Source: Melghirimyces algeriensis
Lineage (GTDB): Bacteria > Bacillota > Bacilli > Thermoactinomycetales > DSM-45169
Assembly (NCBI RefSeq): GCF_900182565.1
Contig: NZ_FXTI01000007.1
Location: 62,001-126,000, forward strand
Reading direction: 5' to 3'
Length of the DNA stretch: 64,000 nt
The position numbers were made by a program, and so were the translations under genes. The notes under the pieces are model-generated. The model searched no databases. It saw only the letters and a list, made by a program, of their open reading frames with translations, and was not told the DNA's origin. The first letter of the stretch is position 1; every line of letters begins with the position of its first letter. Positions 40,710-50,253 of the stretch are shown piece by piece.

Positions 40710-41821
40710 TGCAGCCACTCATGAAGAGTAAGCGCCAGTGCCCCGCCTTTCGGTTCCACTTCCATCGAGTATTCTAGTCCATCTTTTTCCCACACATTGC
40801 GCACTTTCCGGGCCAACTCTTCAAACCAGGCCCGATCCGTATACCGAACGTCTGTAATCGTATAACGTGAATCATCCAGAAGCGTAATCTGCACAACAGG
40901 GTCCCAGTAAAGGGCGGCTATACATTCATAGGGAAGGTTGATCGGTTGATGACCATCAAGGATCACCTGATTCTCTTCCAATCGAACTTCCCGATACTGT
41001 GCGGCACGAATCCATTGTGTTCCATTCCGGATGGAATCCAACCCTATTTCGTCCGCCGCTTGAGCCAACATCTTTGCTCGCTCTGTATCATAGGGAAAGT
41101 TATACACTGTTTCTTCCGTTTCCACCTGAATCTCTTCTTCAAAGGAATCCAGGCGAATAAGAATAATATCCGAAAATGGAATCTGCTTCACTTTCCACCA
41201 ACGCTGAATACGAAGCTCATTGTTATCTATATATAACTCTCTCCACCAAACAGACATCACAACATAGAAAAAAACACTAAAGACGCCTACAGCAAGAATG
41301 CCCAATGCTTGATCCAGCAACCGATCCAACAGAGTATAGGAAGCATAGCTTTTGTCTGCAAATGAAAGGATAATCCCTTGATCGGAAACAAGAGTAACGT
41401 CCAGGTTTTCTCCTTCCTTAATGGCTTTCACCAAGCCTTCCTGAGAAACAGGAAAGTAAGGAATCTCATAGGTGCCTTCTTTTGCAATCAATTGCTTTTC
41501 CACCAGCCCCAACGGGTGCACCTGAGCGGTTGTCACATCCCCAAGATGATCCTGTACTTCCTTGGTTCCCAGATAGAGGATTCCGATCAACATCATCACT
41601 GTGATGGTCAAATATTGAACTGGATGTTTCTTTCCCCAGTGTATTTTCCAAGTCAAGAGAGCCACTGCAGGAAGTCCCAGATAAAAATAGGACTCCGCCA
41701 ACCAAAAAGGATAATAATCCGGAGTATCTAACAAACGCTGGTAGACACATACATACATGAGCGCCAACAGGATGGGAAGAGCAAAACAAATCATCAGCCA
41801 ATAACCTACCCAACGATGCAT
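40706..41821 (-). CDS. Membrane protein of unknown function with PH-like domain
   Basis: 371 residues from ATG 41821, with GGAGGTGATT ideally placed; codons upstream overlap the site. Three membrane segments near the N-terminus, an extracytoplasmic domain (about 95-165), a further membrane segment (about 175-195), and a cytoplasmic C-terminal domain with strand patterns such as LYIDNNELRIQRWWKVKQI, reminiscent of bacterial PH/YdbT-like domains. The final His codon and TGA stop come partly from the IS-derived element; before insertion the end was probably CTG CAG TAA, or seven codons longer if the present TGAC flank is original. Function unknown. Confidence 0.65.
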   Translation of the reverse strand: MHRWVGYWLMICFALPILLALMYVCVYQRLLDTPDYYPFWLAESYFYLGLPAVALLTWKIHWGKKHPVQYLTITVMMLIGILYLGTKEVQDHLGDVTTAQVHPLGLVEKQLIAKEGTYEIPYFPVSQEGLVKAIKEGENLDVTLVSDQGIILSFADKSYASYTLLDRLLDQALGILAVGVFSVFFYVVMSVWWRELYIDNNELRIQRWWKVKQIPFSDIILIRLDSFEEEIQVETEETVYNFPYDTERAKMLAQAADEIGLDSIRNGTQWIRAAQYREVRLEENQVILDGHQPINLPYECIAALYWDPVVQITLLDDSRYTITDVRYTDRAWFEELARKVRNVWEKDGLEYSMEVEPKGGALALTLHEWLH

Positions 41822-42049
41822 TTGAATCACCTCCGGATCTGTATACCATTTATTTACTTTTTATTTTATTATATTTTTTTGAGTAAATCTATAAAATATC
41901 AACCGCTAATTTCATCGTTTTTATAAAAAGATTGTCGAAATAATAGAGAGAATATTAATTGTATCTGAAAAAAACAAAAGAAATCCCTTAAGGATTTCTC
42001 GCAAAATATCTCCGTTTTATTGGAGACTGAAGACAAGGTAGCGGAGTAT
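41822..42049. other. Upstream region of the PH-like membrane protein
   Basis: AT-rich, with a likely minus-strand promoter near 41840-41930 and an AAATCCTTAAGGGATTT palindrome (about 41978-41999) that may act as terminator. No ORF. Confidence 0.35.
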
Positions 42050-42154
42050 AATTTCCGTTCTCTGCACCTCTTTCCTCCACAAAGAAGTCGAATCCCTCTG
42101 CTTCACCGGAAATCTTCCACTTTTCTAGAATTGACCTTTGTCAGCAGTCTCATT
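42050..42154. repeat. Dispersed intergenic repeat R3 (deleted copy)
   Basis: Shares TTTCCG, CTCTTTCCTCCA, GCTTCACC and the end CTTTGTCAGCAGTCTCATTT with R1 at 15380-15590. As with R1, its end abuts the stop of a minus-strand gene, here the TM2 protein. Confidence 0.55.
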
Positions 42155-42448
42155 TTATTTTTGTTCTGCCAGCCACTTTGGAAGCCTGATTGCATCAGAA
42201 ATCAACCAAAGGAGAAATGGTGAGATGACCAGCAATGGAGAAATGTTTAATCCTGGCAACAGATAAAAGAACAAACCGAAAGCCAGAAAAAAAGGACCCA
42301 CCAAAGCCATCAGTAATCCGGTTTGGATTCTTCCCAAATAAAATCGATGAGCTCCAAACACACCCAAAAAAAGCCATAATCCATAAGCTGTGATCAAACG
42401 TTCCCGGTGGTTTCTTTCGGGTGTGTGAAAGTTTTTGGATTCCGCCAT
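42155..42448 (-). CDS. TM2-domain membrane protein
   Basis: 97 residues from ATG 42448 (TAGGTG upstream). Two to three membrane segments; the first carries the TM2 pattern GVFGAHRFYLGRIQTGLL, where HRFYLG is the family hallmark. TM2 proteins are small membrane proteins of unknown function in bacteria. A third hydrophobic stretch LNISPLLVISPFLLWLI extends the usual domain. It is a single-gene unit followed by repeat R3. Confidence 0.8.
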   Translation of the reverse strand: MAESKNFHTPERNHRERLITAYGLWLFLGVFGAHRFYLGRIQTGLLMALVGPFFLAFGLFFYLLPGLNISPLLVISPFLLWLISDAIRLPKWLAEQK

Positions 42449-42617
42449 ATGCAACACCTAAGTCAAATAGTCTTTCTCTATATCATACCAAAGATCGATT
42501 GATCCAGAGTATGGGAATTTTGACGCACCATCCACAAAAAAACTCCCTGGGCAAACTGATGTGCATACCCCTTAAGGTAGACACTGGAAACCCCTGAGAC
42601 AGCGGAAAAGCTGGGAA

Positions 42618-42965
42618 ATCCATGATGCGGGACGTTTGATACATCAATACAAACAAAAAGATATAGCTTTATCTTGTCTGCAATCATAGATCTGTTCAAC
42701 AATGAGATTTATCGCCTTTCAGATCAGCCAACGAAACGACAATGCCTTGCTCCTTCAAACTTGGAACAAACCGATTCAAAAAAAAGGATGTGTCCGGAAC
42801 CCTCTCCTTAGCGACCAAGGATTCCTGTCCACATCCCAAGCGTACCACGACATGCTTGATCGGGCGCAGTATGTCACGACGAGACAATTGCTTTGACAAT
42901 GCCTGTTTTTTCCCACTTGAAGAAAGAAGCTCTCTACCCGTATGTTACCTCTCTTAACGTCTACT
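42618..42965 (+). pseudogene. Decayed IS3-family transposase (OrfB) fragment, copy 1
   Basis: Across shifting plus-strand frames one reads AIIDLFNNEI, AFQISQRNDNAL, LLSDQGFLSTSQAYHDML, SRRDNCFDNAC and FSHLKKEALYPY, the conserved DDE integrase core of IS3-type OrfB. At least three frameshifts occur, and the ESF segment with the catalytic Glu is deleted (about 10-13 bases after DNAC). The rest of the 42449-43100 gap shows only faint similarity to the same element or nothing. No inverted repeats were recognised. Confidence 0.65.
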
Positions 42966-43100
42966 CCTAAAGCGAGTGACCTTTATGTCGTCGGTTTCGA
43001 TCTAAACGACGAATGGACTCTTGTGGTACTCCCAGTTTTCCCGCTAGTTTCAACTAAGTCCATCCGTTTTCGTTCATGGTTTTGTACCGGACTTTTATTT

Positions 43101-43658
43101 TTATCTATATGAATCATGAGTTGGATTAAACAAGTCTTCTTCTGCATTTCTTACAATGGAAAAGTGTTCAACATTGTAATGGCCATGAAGCGTTTCATTA
43201 TGATGCTTTATAATTTGTTCTGCACTTAGAACATCACTGTCCGTTGTTGAATGTCCATCACTTACTAATGTGACATCCAAACCACAAATCGTTGCTGTTC
43301 TGACTGCACTATCTATACAGTGCTGTGTTGCACAGCCCATAATAACAACATGTTCTATCTCTTTAGATTGTAAATGACTTAAAAGTTCCGTCCCATGGAA
43401 GGAATTCGTTGCAGCTTTGTCGAAAATCTCTGCCTCCTGAGGTACATTGATTTCATCGTGAACTTGAAATCCTTTACCTCTACCTTCAGCAACATCAAGA
43501 TCCCTTACAAAAATAATTGGAATATTGTAATTTTTCGCCTTTCCGATCACTATATTGATATTCCTGATAAGTTGCTCTTTGCCAAAAACAGCACTTGCTT
43601 CCTGATTACCATCAATTAATTCTTGTTGGGCATCAATAATTAACAACGATTGGTTCAA
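43101..43658 (-). CDS. Cysteine hydrolase of the isochorismatase family
   Basis: About 185 residues. TTG 43658 is chosen (AAGGGGA 8 bases upstream); the start at 43676 overlaps this site. Catalytic Asp in LLIIDAQQELI, Lys in FDKAATNSFHGT and Cys in VVIMGCATQHCIDSAVRT form the family triad. Members hydrolyse amides or vinyl ethers such as nicotinamide or isochorismate; the substrate is not fixed, and no siderophore genes are near. The gene is more AT-rich than its surroundings and is flanked by two fragments of the same IS3-type transposase, which suggests recent gain. Confidence 0.8.
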   Translation of the reverse strand: MNQSLLIIDAQQELIDGNQEASAVFGKEQLIRNINIVIGKAKNYNIPIIFVRDLDVAEGRGKGFQVHDEINVPQEAEIFDKAATNSFHGTELLSHLQSKEIEHVVIMGCATQHCIDSAVRTATICGLDVTLVSDGHSTTDSDVLSAEQIIKHHNETLHGHYNVEHFSIVRNAEEDLFNPTHDSYR

Positions 43659-43787
43659 ATGATTTTCCCCTTTCAAATGTGGGGAAACGCCATAATTTTT
43701 TATTTAGCCGTATTCCCCTTAGTATTCTTCAGACCAATATATTTTTTGTTCGTCATAATATCTACCTCCTAAACAAAATGACAAGGC

Positions 43788-43865
43788 ATTTGCTTTGACA
43801 GTGCCTGCATGGAAAGCTTCTTTTCCCACTTGAAGAAAGAAGCTCTCTACCTGTATATTATCCCA
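43788..43865 (+). pseudogene. IS3-family transposase fragment, copy 2
   Basis: One frame reads CFDSACMESFFSHLKKEALY, the IS3 OrfB region with the catalytic Glu. More than 50 bases are nearly identical to copy 1 (42885-42955), but the ESF part is intact here. Nothing recognisable precedes it. The remaining gap to 44040 holds only the terminator below. Confidence 0.65.
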
Positions 43866-43936
43866 AATGTAGTAAAATTGCAAAAACGGATTGAACCGTG
43901 TTCTACATTGAACAGCGGGTTCAACTGAAATGAAAC

Positions 43937-43969
43937 AATTTGACGCCTGTAGAATACAGGCGCCAAATT
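43937..43969 (-). terminator. Terminator of the fadNAE operon
   Basis: AATTTGACGCCTGTA pairs with TACAGGCGCCAAATT around a 3-base loop (one mismatch), about 70 bases past the fadE stop. Confidence 0.7.
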
Positions 43970-44040
43970 GTAGCTTAACATGGGGCTTTTTACACGTGTC
44001 TACAAATTAGGAACTTGACCAAACCCATGACAGTTTTTTA

Positions 44041-45816
44041 TTAAACCTCGTACGCTTCCGCTTTCAGGATTCTTTTGGCAATGATACGTTTCAATTTCAC
44101 TTCGTTAATCGGTTCATATCGGGTCAATTTCTTCAGGATGGAAAGCTGGGTACGCAGGGTATCTCCTTCCTCCATAGCCGTCAATGTATGCTTGGCCCGT
44201 TGTTCAATGCGCGGGAACGCTTCATAGACATAAGCCGTCGTCATATCCACCTTGGCTTGAGCCTTTTCCGCTCCCTCTTTCTGTAACGCTTTTTTCGCCC
44301 GTAAATAAGCACTTTCCATGGCGAAGATTTCAATCGCGATATCCGCCAGATCCCGGATAATCTCCTGTTGTTTTTCCAACTCCGTCTGATACTTCTCCAC
44401 AGCCAGACCCGCTACCATCATAAAGATTTTCTTGGCATAGTCAATTCGTTCCGCCTCTGGCTCCAAAAGCCCCGGCTCCTCTTCAGAAAGCGTCGGCATC
44501 ATCATCATCAGCTCTTCCTGAAGACCAGAAGCTTGCTCCATAAACGGCAATTCACCCTTCATCACTTTCCGCATCAGGGTGGCGGGAATCAACAGACGGT
44601 TAATCTCATTGGTTCCTTCAAAAATTCGGTTGATCCGGGAATCACGATACATATTTTCAATTTCATATTCCTGCATAAAACCGTATCCGCCGTGAATCTG
44701 GACCCCTTCATCCACCACATAATCCAGTACTTCCGAGCCCAACACTTTGGTGATGGAACACTCCAAAGCATATTCGGCAATTGCCTTGGCCGCCTCGGCA
44801 CCTTCCGCATGATCCAGATGGGAAAGGCCTTTTTCAAAGAATCCTGCTGTACGGTAAATACTGCTTTCCAAAGCATAGGTTTTTGCAGCCATTACCGCTA
44901 ATTTCTCCTGAATCAGCGGAAATTTGGCGATGGGTTGCTTAAATTGCTTGCGCTCATTGGCATACTTGGCTGAAATTTCGATCGCCCGTTTGCATGAACC
45001 AACACAGCCGACTCCCAGTTTATAACGGCCGATATTCAGGATATTAAAAGCGATCAGATGTCCTTTTCCGACTTCCCCCAATACATTCTCCACTGGAACT
45101 TTGGCCTCATCCAAGATCAGTGTTCGAGTGGAAGAGCCCTTGATTCCCATCTTCTTCTCTTCCGGACCGGTGGAAACACCTGGAAAGTCCCGTTCCACAA
45201 TAAAGGCTGTAAAATGCTCTCCGTCCACCTTGGCATAAACGACAAAAACATCAGCAAAGGCAGAGTTGGTAATCCACTGCTTCTCCCCGGTCAAAAGATA
45301 ATGCTTACCATCCTCGGAAAGTTTTGCAACCGTTTTGGCACCGAGAGCATCCGAGCCGGAACCCGGTTCCGTCAATGCGTAAGCGGCAAACGTCTCACCT
45401 GTGGCCAATCCTGGGAGATATTTTTCTTTCTGTTCCTTATTGCCAAAAAAGACGATCGGCAATGTACCAATGCCGACATGGGCTCCATGACTCAAGGCAA
45501 AGGCACGGCCCACAGCGAGCTTTTCTGTGAGCAGTGTGGAAGAGATCTTGTCCAGACCCAATCCTCCATAAGCTTCCGGCACATCCGCACCCAGCAAACC
45601 GAGCTCACCGGCCTGCTTCAGCAAATTGACGGTGTGGTCAAAGTTATGGTTTTCGATCTCTTCCAAAACAGGCCATACTTGATCCTTTACGAAGTCTTCA
45701 GTCGTCTTGCCGATCATTTTCTGTTCTTCATTGATCTCTTCCGGGGTAAAAACATCCTCAAGGCTATGCTCTTCGAGGAGATAGCTACCCCCTTTGGTAA
45801 TGGTTTTTTCCGCCAT
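44041..45816 (-). CDS. fadE: Acyl-CoA dehydrogenase
   Basis: 591 residues, close to Bacillus subtilis FadE in length and thus longer than short/medium-chain enzymes owing to a C-terminal helical extension. FAD-binding YALTEPGSGSDA and WITNSAFAD, and the catalytic-Glu region RINRIFEGTNEINRLL, are present. It makes the first oxidation of fatty acid beta-oxidation, passing electrons to ETF. Last gene of fadN-fadA-fadE (32 bases after fadA), which is headed by a FadR operator. Confidence 0.92.
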   Translation of the reverse strand: MAEKTITKGGSYLLEEHSLEDVFTPEEINEEQKMIGKTTEDFVKDQVWPVLEEIENHNFDHTVNLLKQAGELGLLGADVPEAYGGLGLDKISSTLLTEKLAVGRAFALSHGAHVGIGTLPIVFFGNKEQKEKYLPGLATGETFAAYALTEPGSGSDALGAKTVAKLSEDGKHYLLTGEKQWITNSAFADVFVVYAKVDGEHFTAFIVERDFPGVSTGPEEKKMGIKGSSTRTLILDEAKVPVENVLGEVGKGHLIAFNILNIGRYKLGVGCVGSCKRAIEISAKYANERKQFKQPIAKFPLIQEKLAVMAAKTYALESSIYRTAGFFEKGLSHLDHAEGAEAAKAIAEYALECSITKVLGSEVLDYVVDEGVQIHGGYGFMQEYEIENMYRDSRINRIFEGTNEINRLLIPATLMRKVMKGELPFMEQASGLQEELMMMMPTLSEEEPGLLEPEAERIDYAKKIFMMVAGLAVEKYQTELEKQQEIIRDLADIAIEIFAMESAYLRAKKALQKEGAEKAQAKVDMTTAYVYEAFPRIEQRAKHTLTAMEEGDTLRTQLSILKKLTRYEPINEVKLKRIIAKRILKAEAYEV

Positions 45817-45847
45817 TTCTTCATTCCTCCCTTTTTGGTATCGACGG

Positions 45848-47029
45848 TTAATTCACCATTTCAAACACACCAGCTGCACCCATACCTCCACCCATACACA
45901 TGGTGACCAAACCGTATTTGCCTTTTCTGCGCTTCAACTCATTTAGAATGGTCACGGTCAGTTTGGCTCCGGAACATCCCAGCGGATGACCCAATGCGAT
46001 CGCCCCGCCATTGACATTGACGATATCTGGATTAATATCCAAATGACGAATCACTTGAATGGCTTGAGAAGCAAAAGCTTCATTCAACTCCACCAAGTCA
46101 ATTTGATCCAAGGTAAGACCTGCTTTTTCAAGAGCTTTTGGTACCGCGACGATCGGACCGATCCCCATCACATCGGGGTCCACTCCACCGACACAGAAAG
46201 AGCGAAAGACTGCGAGCGGTTGAATACCGAGAGATTCCGCTTTTTCCCGTGACATCACAATGACTCCGGCAGCACCATCGCTGGTCTGAGAGGCATTTCC
46301 GGCTGTAACAGAACCACCGACCCGGAAAACCGGGCGCAATTTGCTCAATGCTTCCAAAGAGGTTCCCCGACGAGGACCTTCATCTGTATCAAACGTAAAC
46401 GATTCTTCATGTAACCGATTGTCATCGCCCACATACCGTTTTTTAACGGTTACTGGAACGATTTCATCCTTGAATTTTCCTTCATCAATGGCTTGAAGGG
46501 CATTTTGATGACTCCGGAGGGCGAATTGATCTTGATCCTCACGCGTCACGTTATAACGTTTCGCCACTTCTTCTGCTGTGTGTCCCATGGACATATACAG
46601 TTCAGGAGCATGATCCATCAACCACGGGTTGGGCGCCGGTTTGTACCCCCCCATCGGAACCATGCTCATACTCTCCACACCACCTGCAATCACGGTATCG
46701 GCAAAACCGGCCATAATATGCTGGGCAGCAAGGGCAATGGACTGAAGTCCTGAAGAACAGAACCGGTTGATGGTCATCCCTGCCGCCTTTGTGGGAAGTC
46801 CCGCCCGCATCGCAATCACACGGGCCAGGTTCATCCCCTGTTCTCCTTCAGGGAAGGAACACCCCATAATCACATCTTCCACTTCGTTTGAATCTAACTG
46901 GGGTACCCGCTTCATCAAATCCTGGACAACAAACGCTCCCAAGTCATCAGGACGGGTATCTTTCAACGAGCCACGGTTCGCTTTTCCCACAGCGGTCCGT
47001 GCCGCGGCCACAATGACTGCTTCACGCAT
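45848..47029 (-). CDS. fadA: 3-ketoacyl-CoA thiolase
   Basis: 393 residues, full length. Acyl-accepting Cys in NRFCSSGLQSIALAA, GHPLGCSGAK with the catalytic His, and the second Cys in VTMCMGGGMGAAGVFE. It cleaves 3-ketoacyl-CoA to acetyl-CoA and a shortened acyl-CoA. ATG 47029 follows AAGGAGGAG. Lies between fadN and fadE in one operon. Confidence 0.93.
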   Translation of the reverse strand: MREAVIVAAARTAVGKANRGSLKDTRPDDLGAFVVQDLMKRVPQLDSNEVEDVIMGCSFPEGEQGMNLARVIAMRAGLPTKAAGMTINRFCSSGLQSIALAAQHIMAGFADTVIAGGVESMSMVPMGGYKPAPNPWLMDHAPELYMSMGHTAEEVAKRYNVTREDQDQFALRSHQNALQAIDEGKFKDEIVPVTVKKRYVGDDNRLHEESFTFDTDEGPRRGTSLEALSKLRPVFRVGGSVTAGNASQTSDGAAGVIVMSREKAESLGIQPLAVFRSFCVGGVDPDVMGIGPIVAVPKALEKAGLTLDQIDLVELNEAFASQAIQVIRHLDINPDIVNVNGGAIALGHPLGCSGAKLTVTILNELKRRKGKYGLVTMCMGGGMGAAGVFEMVN

Positions 47030-47072
47030 ACTCCTCTCCTCCTTCAGTTGGGTTTGGCATCCCCGGCACCCT

Positions 47073-49469
47073 TCAGTTTCTGAGGGGTTTATTTTTGGTC
47101 AACATATGTTGCATCCGTTGCTGGGACTTGGGTTCGCCTGCCAAGCTGAGGAACGCTTCCCGCTCAATATCCAAGAGATATTGTTCATCCACCAAGGTCC
47201 CTTCCGGCACTTCTCCTCCAGCCAATACATAGGCCAATTTTCCGGCAATCTTGTAGTCGTGTTCACTGATATAACCGGACTGCAACATCCCATAAGCTCC
47301 CAAACGCAATGTGTTGTAGCCCGTTTCACCGACCACCGGAATCTTTTTCGGTTGTGGAGGCTGATATCCTGACGCATCCAAGGCCAACACCTGTTGTTTG
47401 GCATCATACAGGAGATGATCGGCATTCATTGTAATTCCATCCTCACGGCGCAAAAACTTATAATCCCGTGCTTCCACAGCACTGGTCGAAACTTTGGCCA
47501 TAGCAATCGTTTCAAACACATGATTCACCAGCGGCTGAAGAGAAATCCGCTCTTTCGGGTCCACCCCGTCCATCCAACGAAGCAACATCTCTTTGTTGCC
47601 GCCACCACCGGGAATCAAGCCGACGCCGGTTTCCACCAATCCCATATACAGCTCAGAGGAAGCTTGGATTCGATCACAGGGCAGTGAAGCCTCTACCCCA
47701 CCTCCAAGCGTCATATTAAATGGCGCAGCCACAACAGGTTTATCGACATAACGGAGTGATCCCATCGCTTTTTGAAATTGTCGAACCATCAAATCCAATT
47801 CCGGCCAATTCTGATCCTGGGCCTCCATCAGAATAAACATCAAGTTCGCCCCAACACAGAAATTGGCTCCCTGGTTTCCGATCACCAGACCGCGGTAGTT
47901 GGCAGAAACTTCTTTAACAGAAGTGTGTATCATTTGGATAATATCTGCGGCAATGGCGTTTTTCGGGGAATGAAATTCCAGACATGCGACATCATCCCCA
48001 ATGTCGATCAAACTGGCCCCTTTATTGGACCTGATCACACGTCCCTGCTCTTTTAGACGGGCCAAATCAATCGTTTTGGGATGCTCATCCACCGTTTGAT
48101 AGTGACCGCCAATATGAAACGCTTTTGAAGCATCTTCTGTCTTTTTATAGAAGGACTTGGATCCGGAAGCCAGAAGTTCTTCGACCAACGGTGGAATCGT
48201 TTCTCCTTCTTCCTTCATCCGTGCCACCGATTTCTCCACGCCGATGGCATCCCAGAATTCAAAAGGACCGAGATCCCAGTTAAAACCCCACCGCATGGCC
48301 TGATCCACACTTACAATATCATCCGCAATTTCCGGAATCCGTTCCGCAGAGTAAAGAAGCACTTTCTTCGCAATATACCAGGCAAAGCGTCCCGCTGTAT
48401 CATCCGCATAAACTAACGCCCGGAGTTGTTCTTTCATGGACTTCGCCCGTTTGGCCATCTCCAGAGAAGGTGCTTTCAATTTTTTTCTGGAACGGTACTC
48501 TTTCGTCTTTGGATCCAGAACAAGAATCTCTTTTCCTTTATCACTTTTTACCTTTTTAAAGAATCCTTCACCACTTTTGGCCCCAAGCTGACCCTTTTCC
48601 ACCATCTCCCGAAGGAGCTCTGGCACTTCAAATACTTTTTTCTCATTAGGATCTTGCACATTTTCACGCACATTATCCGATACATGAACAAATGTATCCA
48701 GTCCGACGAGATCCAAGGTCCGGAAGGTGGCACTTTTTGGACGCCCCATTGCGCGACCGGTGATGGAATCGACTTCATCCGGACCCAATCCGTCTCTCAA
48801 CATCTTTTGAAAGGTGATCTGCAATCCATATACACCGATTCGATTGGCAATAAAGTTGGGCGTATCCTTGGCATTGACCACACCTTTGCCCAGCACAGAC
48901 TCGGCAAACGCTTTCATTCCATTGACGAATCGTTCATCAGTATCTTTTGTTGGAATGATCTCCAGTAACTTCATATATCGCGGTGGATTGAAGAAGTGCG
49001 TTCCCATGAAATGGGATCGAAACTCAGCCGATCGCCCCTCCACCATGTCGTGAATGGAGATTCCGGACGTATTGGAACTGACAAGAGTGCCCGGCTTCCA
49101 AACATTTTCCACTTTTTCGAATAAACCCTGTTTAATTTTCAAGTTTTCAATAATCGCTTCGATAATCCAGTCCACTTCACCCAGTTTTTCCAGATCATCC
49201 TCCAAGTTCCCAACCTCGATCAGATCAGCGGTCTTTTTATGGAAAATCGGACTGGGCTTCTCCTTATAAAGCCGTTCTTTTCCATTCCGAGCAATCCGAT
49301 TGCGGACCACCTTGTCGTTTAACGTCAACCCTTTTGCCTTCTCTTTTTCTGTCAATTCCTTGGGTACGATGTCCAGAAGGACTGTGCGAATCCCAGCATT
49401 GGCCAAGTGACCGGCGATAGAAGCCCCCATGACGCCAGCTCCGATCACGGCCGCTTTCTTGATTCTCAC
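47073..49469 (-). CDS. fadN: 3-hydroxyacyl-CoA dehydrogenase / enoyl-CoA hydratase fusion
   Basis: 798 residues from GTG 49469, with GGAGGAG 8 bases upstream; the frame to 49514 would cover that site. N-terminal NAD-binding GAGVMGASIAGHLANAG and HFFNPPRYMKLLEI of the dehydrogenase, then a C-terminal crotonase-type hydratase domain (from about 480) with GANFCVGANLMFILM and GGGVEASLPCDR. This dehydrogenase-first order is that of Bacillus FadN. It carries out steps two and three of beta-oxidation. First gene of the operon; a FadR operator lies 31-48 bases before the start. Confidence 0.93.
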   Translation of the reverse strand: MRIKKAAVIGAGVMGASIAGHLANAGIRTVLLDIVPKELTEKEKAKGLTLNDKVVRNRIARNGKERLYKEKPSPIFHKKTADLIEVGNLEDDLEKLGEVDWIIEAIIENLKIKQGLFEKVENVWKPGTLVSSNTSGISIHDMVEGRSAEFRSHFMGTHFFNPPRYMKLLEIIPTKDTDERFVNGMKAFAESVLGKGVVNAKDTPNFIANRIGVYGLQITFQKMLRDGLGPDEVDSITGRAMGRPKSATFRTLDLVGLDTFVHVSDNVRENVQDPNEKKVFEVPELLREMVEKGQLGAKSGEGFFKKVKSDKGKEILVLDPKTKEYRSRKKLKAPSLEMAKRAKSMKEQLRALVYADDTAGRFAWYIAKKVLLYSAERIPEIADDIVSVDQAMRWGFNWDLGPFEFWDAIGVEKSVARMKEEGETIPPLVEELLASGSKSFYKKTEDASKAFHIGGHYQTVDEHPKTIDLARLKEQGRVIRSNKGASLIDIGDDVACLEFHSPKNAIAADIIQMIHTSVKEVSANYRGLVIGNQGANFCVGANLMFILMEAQDQNWPELDLMVRQFQKAMGSLRYVDKPVVAAPFNMTLGGGVEASLPCDRIQASSELYMGLVETGVGLIPGGGGNKEMLLRWMDGVDPKERISLQPLVNHVFETIAMAKVSTSAVEARDYKFLRREDGITMNADHLLYDAKQQVLALDASGYQPPQPKKIPVVGETGYNTLRLGAYGMLQSGYISEHDYKIAGKLAYVLAGGEVPEGTLVDEQYLLDIEREAFLSLAGEPKSQQRMQHMLTKNKPLRN

Positions 49470-49499
49470 CAAGAGTACTCCTCCTCTCAAAGGCCCTGT

Positions 49500-49517
49500 T
49501 GAATGAATGGTCATTCA
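49500..49517. promoter_or_regulatory. FadR operator of the fadNAE operon
   Basis: TGAATGAATGGTCATTCA is a near-perfect palindrome and fits the Bacillus FadR site TGAATGAnTAnTCATTCA with one mismatch. It lies upstream of fadN. Long-chain acyl-CoA would relieve repression. Confidence 0.85.
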
Positions 49518-49695
49518 TTTAAAGGGTAGAAAAAAACCTCTCCATAATGTGGACAGGTGGAGGTAGGGATGACTCATCCATCCACAACCTCTTTCTCCCT
49601 ACTTCTATTTTATTCTTCAAATATTATTATTGACCGTCTTCGGTCTCTTCGTCAAGGGTTTCTACTCAACTTTTTCGATTTGCCAGAAAATCGCA

Positions 49696-49726
49696 AATAA
49701 AGCGGGCACAAAGATGCCCGCTTTAT
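49696..49726 (-). terminator. Terminator of the ferredoxin gene
   Basis: AATAAAGCGGGCA pairs with TGCCCGCTTTATT around a short loop, 5 bases past the stop. Confidence 0.9.
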
Positions 49727-49730
49727 TCAT

Positions 49731-49967
49731 TCATTTTTTAAAGAAATCGGCGTTAATCTGAATATACTCCTTCTCTTCCTCTGGAACCATCTCTTCTTCA
49801 TAAATGGCTTCCACCGGGCAAGCCGGCTCACATGCTCCACATTCAATACACGTATCAGGATCAATATAAAACATGACTTCGTCCGAATGAATACAATCCA
49901 CTGGACATACTTCCACACACTCTGCCGCTTTTTCATCCTTACAGGGAGAAGTGATTACAAAGGCCAA
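49731..49967 (-). CDS. 7Fe-type ferredoxin
   Basis: 78 residues from TTG 49967 (GAAGGGGG upstream). CVEVCPVDCIH has the reduced first cluster motif, and CIECGACEPACP the intact CxxCxxCxxxCP of a 4Fe-4S cluster; with the early Cys at residue 9 this is the 3Fe-4S plus 4Fe-4S arrangement of FdxA-like ferredoxins. An acidic C-terminal tail (MVPEEEKEYIQINADFF) is normal for the type. A small soluble electron carrier; partner unknown. Single-gene unit. Confidence 0.9.
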   Translation of the reverse strand: MAFVITSPCKDEKAAECVEVCPVDCIHSDEVMFYIDPDTCIECGACEPACPVEAIYEEEMVPEEEKEYIQINADFFKK

Positions 49968-50253
49968 ATTAAATTACCCCCTTCAGTTTAATTGTCCACG
50001 AGTCCTTTCTCAGGAAAAATCTTGTTTCCGGCCCGCTCCATTCAGATCACATCTTTCTCCGCATATTATTCCCCGTCCAGTCCTGATTCAAAACGCTGAT
50101 AGTGGAATGGGAGGAAAGGAACTGAAAACACAGATTTTTCATATAAGCGAGTTTTCACCTATACATTTAAGATAACAAAAAAAGGGGGGACTTGACGAGA
50201 GAAAAATCTCTCACTTTCCGTCCCACAAGCGGACAACCTCCTTACAATGATAC

